In this document: one piece after another, positions 23,653 to 31,550 of the stretch | Position numbering within the stretch: position 1 is the stretch's first letter | Layout of the letters: the number at the start of each line of letters is the position of its first letter | DNA from: Acidobacteriota bacterium | GTDB taxonomy: Bacteria > Acidobacteriota > Terriglobia > Acidiferrales > UBA7541 | Length of the DNA stretch: 36,729 bases | Direction: 5' to 3' | Assembly: GCA_003223315.1 (NCBI GenBank) | Contig: QHYR01000255.1 | Location: 1-36,729, forward strand | Made by a program: the position numbers and the translations under genes | The notes under the pieces: model-generated | Database searches by the model: none | The model's input: only the letters and a program-made list of their open reading frames with translations | Told to the model about the DNA's origin: nothing

Positions 23653-23684
23653 GAGAGATTCTTCGCTTCGCTCAGAATGACACG
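23653..23684. repeat. dispersed intergenic hairpin repeat (TCTTCGCTTCGCTCAGA type)
   Basis: GATTCTTCGCTTCGCTCAGA followed by ATGACA, with ATTCT/AGAAT arms, is a sequence often met between genes of Acidobacteriota and some other phyla, where it gives spurious peptides reading ILSEAKNL. Only one copy was noticed here. Confidence 0.5.
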
Positions 23685-23700
23685 GAGCCTCAGTGCGAAG

Positions 23701-25029
23701 TTATTTGTGGCGAATGTCTTCCGGAGCGCGTTGGCGGTCGAGCGGCAGCACCTGCAGATGCCATTGCACGGGGATGGACTCCGGCAAGAAGCAAATCTTG
23801 CTGTCGCATGCCTGGTACTCGATTTTTCCCATAATCGCCAGGGTTTTGCCGTCGGTGCCCAGCGCGTTGCTGAAGTCCGCCGCGGAGCTGACCCTGACAT
23901 CCTGCCGGATGCGGAATGTACCCGCGAAGACAGGTACGCTCTCTTTGATGGCCGGCAAATAGAGGATTTTTGAGGGCGGGTAAATCGCGGGTCTTAATTC
24001 AAATTGGGGCTCGGTCTCTGACGGGGGACCGATCAGCAATTTGATGGGCTTATAGTCCCGAGTCCCCGGGGCGTACACATGAACGTCGGGCGGAAGCTGC
24101 ACTTCGGCCGTCAAGGTGACGAGTCCTCCCGGGAAGGCCGTGCGGTCGGACTGCTGGAGCGTGAGGTGCAGGTGCGGAGCTTCGGCCGTGCTGGCTACTT
24201 CCTCGCCTAATTCAGGAAAAAGTTTGGCAATCACGTTATTACCGGAAAGCCGCTCTCGATATTTGGCCTCGAAGAATTTCTCCCGAATGACGCCTTTCGT
24301 ATCGAGGAAGAAATATCCGGGGCGCGCCATGCCCTTGAACTGGCCGGTCGCTTCGGTATTCAGGACTTGGTAGGCTCGAATGGTTTCGGAATTGGGATCG
24401 GCTAACAAGGGAAAGTCAATCTTCCGCCGGTCCGCGAAATATTTCAGGATTTCGGGGCTGTCGTAACTGATGGCGGCCAGCCCGATCCCCTGCTTCGCAA
24501 ATTTGGCTTTGGCGTTCTGCAGCTCGACCAGCTGCCCTTTGCAGTAGGGTCACCAGTCGGCGGAACGGAAGAACAGAAGCACCGTGCCGTTCGGTCCTTT
24601 TAGCGTTTCGAGTGTTTGTGGCGCGCCAAATTGGTCGGGGGCGGAAAAAGCCGGCGCCTTCTGGCCCGCGGCGAGTCCGATGCCGGTGAGCAGCTTAATT
24701 GATGCAACGCGAATGGTATCGCCGTCGAGCGCGCCCTCGACGGTTACGCTATCTCCCAGGTGACCGGCGGCCGGGTCTTGCGGATCGAGCTTGAGCACGA
24801 GCCGGAGGGTATCGCCGTACAAAGCTAGCTTGGCGCCGGGAACATCTTTGGCGGTGCATTTGGCAGCCTCGGCGAACGCTTCGTCTACGCTGCAATTGCT
24901 GTTTATGATGACCCCGGACCACGATCCCGAATTCGTCATGTCCTTGTTCTGGGCCTCGGCGAGAGTGGCCGCGCCTAAAAGCACCAATGCACACATCAAA
25001 ATGTAGTTTGATAGATTCCAGGGCTTCAT
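23701..25029 (-). CDS. probable selenoprotein: peroxiredoxin/thioredoxin-fold domain fused to a DsbD-N-like domain
   Basis: A single frame runs from ATG 25029 (GGAG six bases upstream) to 23701 with one internal TGA at 24550-24552. Read as selenocysteine, this gives 442 residues with U160 in SADW-U-PYCKGQLVEL, the usual CxxC position of AhpC/TSA-like redoxins, with Cys163 kept. A hairpin follows (see separate entry). Domains: signal peptide (1-25), a small beta-rich domain (30-110), the redoxin fold (115-270), and a DsbD-N-like domain (about 285-430) with YQACDSKICFLPESIPVQ, matching the nDsbD Cys pair. Likely an envelope thiol/peroxide reductase. A nonsense mutation is the alternative. Confidence 0.75.
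24519..24535 (-). promoter_or_regulatory. SECIS-like hairpin downstream of the in-frame UGA
   Basis: On the minus strand GCAGCT (24530-24535) pairs perfectly with AGCTGC (24519-24524) around the loop GGTCG (24525-24529). The GGUC loop starts 21 bases after the UGA. Known bacterial SECIS elements such as that of E. coli fdhF have a GGUC-containing apical loop at nearly the same distance (19-22 bases). Confidence 0.65.
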
Positions 25030-25213
25030 AGGCGACTCCGACTTTATCACAGATTGCCGAGTCGATTTCAGGCCGGATGCAAGCCATTCGGCAAAAACCG
25101 ATGTTATCAGAGTGGCTTGCGGTAAGCTGAACGCTGGGAGTGTATTAGCGGCAGATTCTAAAGAAGCAAGGGACTTGCTTCAGGTGTACGGGGTCTCCAT
25201 CCACAATAACGAC

Positions 25214-25546
25214 CTACATCTTCATGGATTCATTACGCACGATCTCATAGCGCTGAATAAGCGCAGCGACGCCCATTCGCCGGTCACCGTCTTCTGGGCC
25301 TTTTTCAACCCGAACGACCTTCCCTATGGCGCGTATAAACACTTCTGTCCCGCCGGTCACTTCGGCCGGCAGGGTCATGGTTAAGTCCAGCTCAGCGCCG
25401 GCAGTAAGACGGTTTTCGATGAGGAAGTAAACCCCACGAGTGGAAATGTCGCGAGTCTTTCCGCTACAAGCGTCTCGCTCTACCGGTACACGAATGAGGA
25501 CCGGCAGGGAAAGATCATAGCGTCGTGCGGTGCGACGGTCGGTCAT
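25214..25546 (-). CDS. single-domain PilZ protein
   Basis: ATG 25546 is chosen because GGGGG precedes it and it places the protein start next to the domain; 110 residues. Both c-di-GMP-binding motifs are intact: RxxxR in DRRTARRYDLSLP and D-x-S-x-x-G in TRDISTRGVYF. The remaining strands (ELDLTMTLPAEVTGG, IRAIGKVVRVEKG, RRMGVAALIQRYEI) fit the PilZ barrel. It is upstream of the selenoprotein gene on the same strand but 184 bases away. It probably signals through protein contacts. Confidence 0.85.
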   Translation of the reverse strand: MTDRRTARRYDLSLPVLIRVPVERDACSGKTRDISTRGVYFLIENRLTAGAELDLTMTLPAEVTGGTEVFIRAIGKVVRVEKGPEDGDRRMGVAALIQRYEIVRNESMKM

Positions 25547-25902
25547 ATCCCCCAGTCTCCAGCTGAACCACACTTATTATAGACTTGGGCCCCTCTGTAG
25601 AACGTGCAATTCGCCTTCCAGAGGCTCGGTAGTTGAGGCCGTAACTCCACCTCGAGTTGAGTGAGCGGCGATCAATTCCAGCCCAATCGAATCGAAACGA
25701 TTAACATTTCAGTAACTTCACAAGAACAAAGGGGAAAGCGGAGGAGCATGAGTTTATCCGAGCGTTCCGACAGGGCGGCCATAATCCTCTACCGAAAAAA
25801 GAGAGACAAAAACTTTGCAACGGGGCGTACCAGAACTCTCGCATTCTGAGCGACTTTCGCGAATCTAATGCCTCGAATACGCAACAGATTGCACCTCTAT
25901 CC
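25547..25902. other. intergenic region with one doubtful small frame
   Basis: A 33-codon plus-strand frame (ATG 25748 to 25849, MSLSERSDRAAIILYRKKRD...) follows GGAGG at 25740-25744. It is basic, has no known domain and is not supported otherwise. No terminator or promoter could be called with confidence. Confidence 0.3.
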
Positions 25903-27363
25903 TCAGCTCTCTTTCCCGACAGGAGCCAACGGCGGGGTGGTGGCCGGCGGCGTGGTCTGCGAACGAGAGCCTCTTCCAGCATCAAGGTTGAACTGCCGAA
26001 TTTTATAGAGCAGCGCCTTATAACTGATTCCGAGCATCTTCGCCGCATCTTTGCGGCACCAGTGTGTCTTCTCGAGGGCGTCGGCAATGGCCTCCATCTC
26101 AGCCTCGTCCTTCAGGCCCCGCACCAACGCCTTGAGGCCCTGCTCTCTTACCGGCGAAGGTTCCTCCCGCGGGGAAGTGCGCTGCCGAGCCGCCGCCATT
26201 TCTACCAGTTCGCGGAAACTACCCTCGTCGTCTTCCAGGATGACGTAGCGCTTTACAAAATTCTCCAATTCCCGCAGGTTACCCGGCCAAGCGTAGCGAA
26301 TGGCGGCTTCGATGAGGTGTTGAGACGGAGTGGGGAGCTCTTTCTGGAATTTTTCGCTGTACTTATTGAGGAAATGCCTGAACAGGAGAGGAATTTCTGT
26401 GGTCCTCTCTCGCAAGGGCGGAACGTTGATGGAAAGTACATTTAGTCTGTAGTAAAGATCCTCGCGCAGACGGCCCGACTTCATGGCCTCCTGGACCTCC
26501 ACATTGGTTGCGGCGAGCACACGCACGTCGACGCCGATCATGTGACGCCCTCCGAGCCGCGAGTACTGATGGTCCTGAAGCACATGCAGCAGCTTGGCCT
26601 GCAAATGGGGACTCATTTCAGCGATTTCGTCGAGGAAAATGGTGCCCTTATTGGCCAGCTCAAACTTGCCCGGCTTCGAACGCACCGCCCCGGTGAAGGC
26701 CCCCTGTTCATAGCCGAATAATTCAGACTCGAGCAATTCGCCGGGCAGCGCGGCGCAATTGACCTTAATAAAAGGCTGATTGCGGCGAGTGGAGCGCATA
26801 TGAATCATGCGCGCAACCACTTCTTTACCCACTCCGCTCTCGCCACAAATGAATACGGGCACATCAACCGGAGCGATCTGCAGGATTTGCTGGCGTATGC
26901 GAACCATCTGCGGGCTGGCGACCAAAAACGAAAGGTCCTCGGTCAAATGATCGCAATATTCCCGCAGGGCCTGGTTTTCCTTGCGCAGGTCCATTTTCTG
27001 CCTGCATTTCAGCATGGCCGCGTCGAGCTCTGCTTTTTCGAACGGCTTGGTGAGGTAATCTTGAGCTCCAAGGCGGATGGCCTCAACCACCGTCGTAACC
27101 TCGTTCGAACACGAAAGCATGATTACGTTCAGGGTTCGATCCACTTGCATCAGCCGGCGCAAAGTCTCCAGCCCGTTCATTTCCTGCATCAGGACGTCAA
27201 GAATGATGAAATGGGGACGCTCTCCTTGTTGCACAGACTCCAAGGCTTCCGGACCAGAAGCCACCGCAGTCACCTGATAGCTATCGACCTCGAGCAGTGT
27301 CTGCAGGTACTTGCGGATACTCGGTTCGTCGTCCACCACTAGAACGCGTTCTTTTTCACTCAT
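25903..27363 (-). CDS. NtrC-type sigma-54-dependent response regulator
   Basis: The predicted start is ATG 27363 (486 residues), with GAGGG nine bases upstream; ATG 27372 is an alternative. Domains: receiver (5-120) with DDEP, phospho-acceptor Asp56 in FIILDVLMQEMNG and Lys106 in YLTKPF; AAA+ domain (150-370) with Walker A GESGVGKE, GAFTGA loop for sigma-54 contact, and Walker B GTIFLDEIAEM; and a Fis-type helix-turn-helix (DAAKMLGISYKALLYKIRQF). A Pro/Thr-rich tail follows. It activates sigma-54 promoters on phosphorylation, presumably by the kinase encoded just upstream. Its targets are not identifiable here. Confidence 0.95.
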   Translation of the reverse strand: MSEKERVLVVDDEPSIRKYLQTLLEVDSYQVTAVASGPEALESVQQGERPHFIILDVLMQEMNGLETLRRLMQVDRTLNVIMLSCSNEVTTVVEAIRLGAQDYLTKPFEKAELDAAMLKCRQKMDLRKENQALREYCDHLTEDLSFLVASPQMVRIRQQILQIAPVDVPVFICGESGVGKEVVARMIHMRSTRRNQPFIKVNCAALPGELLESELFGYEQGAFTGAVRSKPGKFELANKGTIFLDEIAEMSPHLQAKLLHVLQDHQYSRLGGRHMIGVDVRVLAATNVEVQEAMKSGRLREDLYYRLNVLSINVPPLRERTTEIPLLFRHFLNKYSEKFQKELPTPSQHLIEAAIRYAWPGNLRELENFVKRYVILEDDEGSFRELVEMAAARQRTSPREEPSPVREQGLKALVRGLKDEAEMEAIADALEKTHWCRKDAAKMLGISYKALLYKIRQFNLDAGRGSRSQTTPPATTPPLAPVGKES

Positions 27364-27402
27364 TCCAGCCATCCCTCTTTCTCTCAGGCCGGTGTGCGCG
27401 GC

Positions 27403-28698
27403 TCATTGGCTATCAATCGGCAGCAGGAAAGTGAATGTGCAGCCCCGGCGCAACTCACTATCCACCCAGATTTTTCCTCGATGGGCTTGAATCAGCCGCT
27501 TGGCAATGGCTAGCCCCAGACCCATGCCGGAAGAAGATCGGTCCACGCGTACGAAATCTTCGAAAATTTCCTGATGATGCTCAGCGGCAATACCCGAACC
27601 GGTATCGCTTACGGCCACACGCACGCAATTGGGCTCATGATTACGTTCGCGCCGGCGGTCGGTGGAAGGCGGTTCTTTGGCGATGCGGCGCTCCCAGAAA
27701 TGCAGATCGGCCCGCAGCGTTACGCAACCGCCAGCAGGGGTGTGCTTCAAGGCATTGTCGAGCAGATTGGCAATGCTCTGCTGCACCTTTTGATAATCGA
27801 ATTTGAATATCGGCAGTTTTTCATCGAGCAGTGATTCGAGCCGCACGTGATTGCGCTGAAAAGCCTCGTGCCAACGCGTGGCCAATTCGGTCAAGCAATC
27901 GGCCAGATCATTGTCCCGCAAGTACAGCACGAGCTTGCCGCTTTCGAGCGTTGAGTAGTTCAAGAACATGGAAACAAGACGAACCAGCCGCTCACAACTA
28001 TCCTTTGATTCCTGCAAGATGTCGCACTGCTTCTCATTGAGTTTGCCCAGCGAGCCCGAAAGTAGGAGATCGTAATAGCCTTTGATGACAGCGAGTGGCG
28101 TCTTCAGTTCGTGAGCTGCCGAGGCGAGAAAGAGGGTCTTCTGCCGATTCACCTCTTGAAGTCGAAGGTAGGCGGCGAGGAGGTTCCGGTAAGTGATCTC
28201 TCGCTCCTGCAGTAACGACTGAACAGTCGGCTCGATCGTTTTATCCACGGTTGCCGACTGCCCATTTCGTGCGGGTTCGAGCCTGAGCACGAGCCACTCT
28301 GAATTCGACAGCCGCTCCAGCCGCGCGCGGAGTCTTCCTGAGGCGGTCTCTAAGTGCAGATCCACCTCACTCTCGCCGCTTTCAATCTGACCGAGTAATA
28401 CCTGGGGGTCCATCCGGAGGATGTCGCCGAACAGGTTTAAGCGTTTCCAGCCGACACTCTCGGGCAAGTCTAAAGCCTGACGCGCGCGATCATTGACCAG
28501 CAGCAGCGCGCCGCTGAGATTGGCAACTAAGGACGGGACTTCCAAGAGGTCCAGCAGGCTTACGGTAAGGTTCGCTGGAAGGGATTCGGTGATTTGAGTT
28601 TCGACAACAATAGCTTGCCGCAAATTCCTCTCCTGAAATGTTTTGTGTCTTGCTTTAAGGGGACTCGAGCAAGTCGCTTGCCGTCGAAACGTGCACAT
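27403..28698 (-). CDS. soluble sensor histidine kinase with PAS-like domain
   Basis: The 431-residue protein lacks membrane segments. A PAS-like region (45-145, SLLDLLEVPSLVANLSGALL, LVNDRARQALDLPESVGW) precedes a HisKA domain with phospho-acceptor His196 in SAAHELKTPLAVIKGY, then an ATPase domain with N box NLLDNALKHTP, G1 DTGSGIA and G2 GMGLGLAIAKRL. The response regulator gene lies 39 bases downstream on the same strand, so they form a two-component pair. The start at 28698 is uncertain: a TTG start shortly after AGGAGAGG, which would remove about 25 residues, is possible. The signal sensed by the PAS-like domain is unknown. Confidence 0.9.
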   Translation of the reverse strand: MCTFRRQATCSSPLKARHKTFQERNLRQAIVVETQITESLPANLTVSLLDLLEVPSLVANLSGALLLVNDRARQALDLPESVGWKRLNLFGDILRMDPQVLLGQIESGESEVDLHLETASGRLRARLERLSNSEWLVLRLEPARNGQSATVDKTIEPTVQSLLQEREITYRNLLAAYLRLQEVNRQKTLFLASAAHELKTPLAVIKGYYDLLLSGSLGKLNEKQCDILQESKDSCERLVRLVSMFLNYSTLESGKLVLYLRDNDLADCLTELATRWHEAFQRNHVRLESLLDEKLPIFKFDYQKVQQSIANLLDNALKHTPAGGCVTLRADLHFWERRIAKEPPSTDRRRERNHEPNCVRVAVSDTGSGIAAEHHQEIFEDFVRVDRSSSGMGLGLAIAKRLIQAHRGKIWVDSELRRGCTFTFLLPIDSQ

Positions 28699-29206
28699 AC
28701 TCGCAAACCATGCAGCAGAGTGTCAATGGTCAGGGAGTTTCATCTTGCACATAAGGGAAAATCCATGGAAACACTTTGGAGGGAAAAGTTTTTCTTCTCG
28801 GGATCTTGTTTGTAACCCTTTATCTTGCTTGGTTATATGGAAAAGAGAGCGTAGATAGGCCCACGCCCTGGCGAGGAAGAGTTAAGATAAGTACTAGGAC
28901 AAAAGTACTAAAGGGAAGATTTTTTCCACTCAGGCAAGCCGATGTTGGGTTTAGCCCAGAAGAGTCGTCTCTGAAAGATGCCGAATCTACCCTTATTGTG
29001 AAAACTATTTCCCTCTGTCACACCTTCTTTTCTCGAAACGGAGGTGGCCAAGATAATCGAAGACTCAGCCGCTTTGGTTTTGCCGGACATCCTGCCGCAA
29101 CGTGATGATCCAAAAATGGCCCCTGGCGTGCTACTTTTAAGGGGAACCAGTCTGTTATCCCAAATCCCCGTTGGGGTAAGCTGGGTTTTTGATCGGACCT
29201 GGACCG
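28699..29206. other. divergent intergenic region, no confident feature
   Basis: It separates the kinase and the diguanylate cyclase genes. Two AGTACT palindromes (about 28887-28907) are 14 bases apart and GTTGGGTTTAGCCCAG (about 28944-28960) can fold. A TGGC..(N)..TTTT element near 29124 is too weak for a sigma-54 promoter. CCCC-GTT-GGGG at 29166-29176 is followed by a T run at 29186-29190. Confidence 0.35.
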
Positions 29207-30424
29207 ATGCCTAGCCCCAGTGACCCCACACAGGGTGTCACGCCAGCCGAGGAATCTTTTCTCGAATTGCTGGCGGAGACCCTCGAGAACCTCGACCGCC
29301 TACCGCGCGGCCAATTCCTGCAGCGCTTTTTCAAAACCATCGCTCAGCTGGACCTGAGCGAAAACGCCAGTTCGGATTATTGGGAACAAATCCTGGAACG
29401 CCGGCGGCAACTTGCCGATACGCTCGGCAAGCCGATTTCACTCAAGGCCGCTATGGTGGACGTGCTGGCCTCCTCCACTTATCTGCGTGTGCCCATCCTG
29501 ATGGAGTATGAGGACCTGAAAAAATTGCAGATCAATGCCGCCACCGACCCACTAACCGGCCTCTACAATCGGCGGCTCTTCGAGGAACATTTCGAAAAAG
29601 AATTGAACCGGGCCCTTCGATACAACCAACACCTAGCCCTGATCGTTCTTGACCTGCATCAGTTCAAAGAGGTCAACGACCGCTACGGGCATCCTCAAGG
29701 CGATTTATTTTTGCAGACTGCCGCCGCCACACTGCGCAAATCGCTGCGAACATCGGACTACGCTTTTCGCATCGGCGGCGATGAATTCGCGCTTCTGCTG
29801 GTGCACTCCGATAGCGAACAGGCGAACACGCTGGCGCGCCGCATTCGCGCTAATTTCGGGTCCGCGGTGCAATCCATGCAGGCCAGTGTTGGATTGGGAA
29901 TGGATTATGGAATTGCAGTATTCCCGGCGGACGGTGATCAGAAAGACGTTTTGATCCGCATCGCGGATCAACGTTTGTACGAGATGAAGCATCTAGAGCG
30001 CGGAGGCAAAGTACAGCAGCAGGCGCAGCAGCAGGCAGAGAAGGAGGCGCCACGGCAAGCGCCTCCTGCTGCAACGAAAACACCCTCTCAAGCCGTGGGT
30101 ATTTCCGGTGCGTCTCCAGAGCCATCTGCCAGGCCGGCTATGGCCCCGGAGAGAAGCGAGAAGCGCAAATGGGAACGGGTTTCGCTGGCCGGAACTCGCG
30201 CCTACGCGCAATTGACAGATGATCCGCAACAAACGGCGCGAGTGATCGACCTGGGTTACGGAGGGCTCGCGCTGGAAATGGAAGGCTCCGCCGAAATAGG
30301 ATCTCGCTTTTCAGCCGTGCTGCACGTTCCGATTCTCCCACCGGTGCGCGTTCTTCTAAAAAAGTTGTATCAGGTGCGAGCGAGCAGTGGCCAGCTAAGG
30401 GTGGGTTGCGCCTTTATCTCCTGA
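29207..30424 (+). CDS. diguanylate cyclase with C-terminal PilZ domain (GGDEF-PilZ)
   Basis: ATG 29207 is preferred to TTG 29189, giving 405 residues. A helical N-terminal region (about 10-105) is followed by a GGDEF domain (110-270) with DPLTGLYNRR, intact RIGGDEF at 189-194, and the inhibitory I-site RTSD five residues before it. So it should make c-di-GMP and be product-inhibited. A Gln/Ala/Pro-rich linker (275-320) leads to a PilZ domain with RxxxR (KRKWERV) and DLGYGG, where Gly replaces the usual Ser of D-x-S-x-x-G. Synthesis and sensing in one chain suggest feedback or self-tuned output. No membrane segments were seen. Confidence 0.9.
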   Translation: MPSPSDPTQGVTPAEESFLELLAETLENLDRLPRGQFLQRFFKTIAQLDLSENASSDYWEQILERRRQLADTLGKPISLKAAMVDVLASSTYLRVPILMEYEDLKKLQINAATDPLTGLYNRRLFEEHFEKELNRALRYNQHLALIVLDLHQFKEVNDRYGHPQGDLFLQTAAATLRKSLRTSDYAFRIGGDEFALLLVHSDSEQANTLARRIRANFGSAVQSMQASVGLGMDYGIAVFPADGDQKDVLIRIADQRLYEMKHLERGGKVQQQAQQQAEKEAPRQAPPAATKTPSQAVGISGASPEPSARPAMAPERSEKRKWERVSLAGTRAYAQLTDDPQQTARVIDLGYGGLALEMEGSAEIGSRFSAVLHVPILPPVRVLLKKLYQVRASSGQLRVGCAFIS

Positions 30425-30450
30425 TCGGTTTGGCATTGGTGTCGTTCGGT

Positions 30451-31002
30451 TCATTCGATCGATACGCGGTTTTGGCGAATCGCACGGGCCAGGAATAGCA
30501 GGGCCTGCTGCACGCGCGCAAGACCCAGGCTCCAACGCAAGCACGCTTGTTTCTGCCCCTCCCCGCGAGCAAACAGAAGGAGCCTCAAGCAAAATCCTTG
30601 TCGCCCTTCGGCCAGTTGCGCGGGCGATATATGCAGTTCCACACGCAGTGCCTCGCCTGGCTCGCGTTCGAGCAACGCAGCCAATCGGCGTGCCAAATCG
30701 GCATAGTGAGCCTCGTCGGGTTCGTCCGCGCCGCCGGAGACAATGAGATCAATGCGCGACGCAAACTCGATCGGCTCGGCGCCCGCACTTTCCGTGGCGG
30801 CCCATACCTTGCAGCCGAAAGTCGAGAACGGAGATTCGTCGGCGTTCAGGTTCAACAGAAGGCCGCCGAGGTTTGGGTACTGGCGAGCCACAGCGATGCG
30901 CGCGATTGCCCCTGGGTCTTCGCGAAGGTCGAGCCGTTCAGGGTGAGCAACGCTGCAGATCTCTCGATTATCCTTTGTAACGACCACGCGCACGATTCCC
31001 AC
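30451..31002 (-). CDS. hypothetical protein, unknown family
   Basis: This minus-strand frame is open from 31176, but the first 50 codons look non-coding, so I place the start near GTG 31002 or 30993 (about 183 residues). Strands such as [64 protein letters not shown] and LRVELHI give a regular alpha/beta appearance that supports a real protein. A competing plus-strand frame over the same bases looks unlike protein. It converges with the GGDEF-PilZ gene (26 bases apart) and is divergent from rpmE. I do not recognise the family. Confidence 0.5.
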   Translation of the reverse strand: MGIVRVVVTKDNREICSVAHPERLDLREDPGAIARIAVARQYPNLGGLLLNLNADESPFSTFGCKVWAATESAGAEPIEFASRIDLIVSGGADEPDEAHYADLARRLAALLEREPGEALRVELHISPAQLAEGRQGFCLRLLLFARGEGQKQACLRWSLGLARVQQALLFLARAIRQNRVSIE

Positions 31003-31154
31003 CCCAACACACGCGTCTTTTTTTACCGCGTGAGAGCACTCGCGCTCAACGGGCGTGTGCTGAGGGCCCCCGTTGGGACGGTATACTCGCTCGCTGGACG
31101 GAACAAGCGAAAATTGCCGGTTGCGACCTTCACGGGGGAGCGAGCATCTACTCC

Positions 31155-31183
31155 TTGGAAACGAGGTTATGATCACTTACTAT
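31155..31183 (+). promoter_or_regulatory. rpmE: probable rpmE promoter
   Basis: TTGGAA (31155-31160), a 17-base spacer and TACTAT (31178-31183) form a reasonable sigma-70-type promoter about 85 bases before the rpmE start. Confidence 0.45.
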
Positions 31184-31266
31184 TAGGGTTTACCGTGAGC
31201 CTAGCGACGCGGCTGTATTCCCGTTCGTCGGGAGCCGTGCAGAACGGCTTGCGGAAGGGAGCCAGC

Positions 31267-31506
31267 ATGAAACCCGGTATCCACCCCGATTATCACGAAA
31301 TTACCGTTCACTGCGCCTGCGGCAGTGCGTTCAAAACACGCTCGACCTATAAAGCGAATCTCATGCGAGTGGAGATCTGCTCGAACTGCCATCCGTTTTT
31401 TACGGGCAAACAGAAGCTCGTCGACACAGCGGGACGCGTGGAGCGCTTCCAGCGCAAGTACGAGAAAGCCGCCCAAGCCGCGCAGGCAGCCAAAGGCAAG
31501 AAGTAG
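31267..31506 (+). CDS. rpmE: ribosomal protein bL31
   Basis: The start ATG 31267 follows GGAAGGGAG. The 79-residue protein matches bL31: [56 protein letters not shown]. Cys pairs CAC and CSNC show the zinc-binding (C+) form, so it can serve as a zinc reserve in the 50S subunit. An Ala/Lys-rich tail ends the protein. It is monocistronic or leads into the ThyX-like gene 44 bases later. Confidence 0.95.
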   Translation: MKPGIHPDYHEITVHCACGSAFKTRSTYKANLMRVEICSNCHPFFTGKQKLVDTAGRVERFQRKYEKAAQAAQAAKGKK

Positions 31507-31550
31507 CCTTGCTGTTCGGCCGAGCAGGCGCGGTGTAGAATTTGCGCAGC

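Noticed and set aside
24550-24552. TGA read as a pseudogene-making stop or frameshift
   Set aside because: The frame is the same on both sides, downstream sequence is well conserved in domain pattern, the stop is exactly at a catalytic Cys position and a SECIS-like hairpin follows. A simple mutation remains possible.
29120-29140. Sigma-54 (-24/-12) promoter for the GGDEF-PilZ gene
   Set aside because: TGGCGTGC is followed by TTTT where TTGC is expected; the -12 element is missing.
30547-31266. Long upstream extension of the rpmE frame (to 319 codons)
   Set aside because: bL31 starts at the ATG with a good ribosome binding site at 31267; the upstream part is unlike any bL31 protein and overlaps a more protein-like minus-strand frame.
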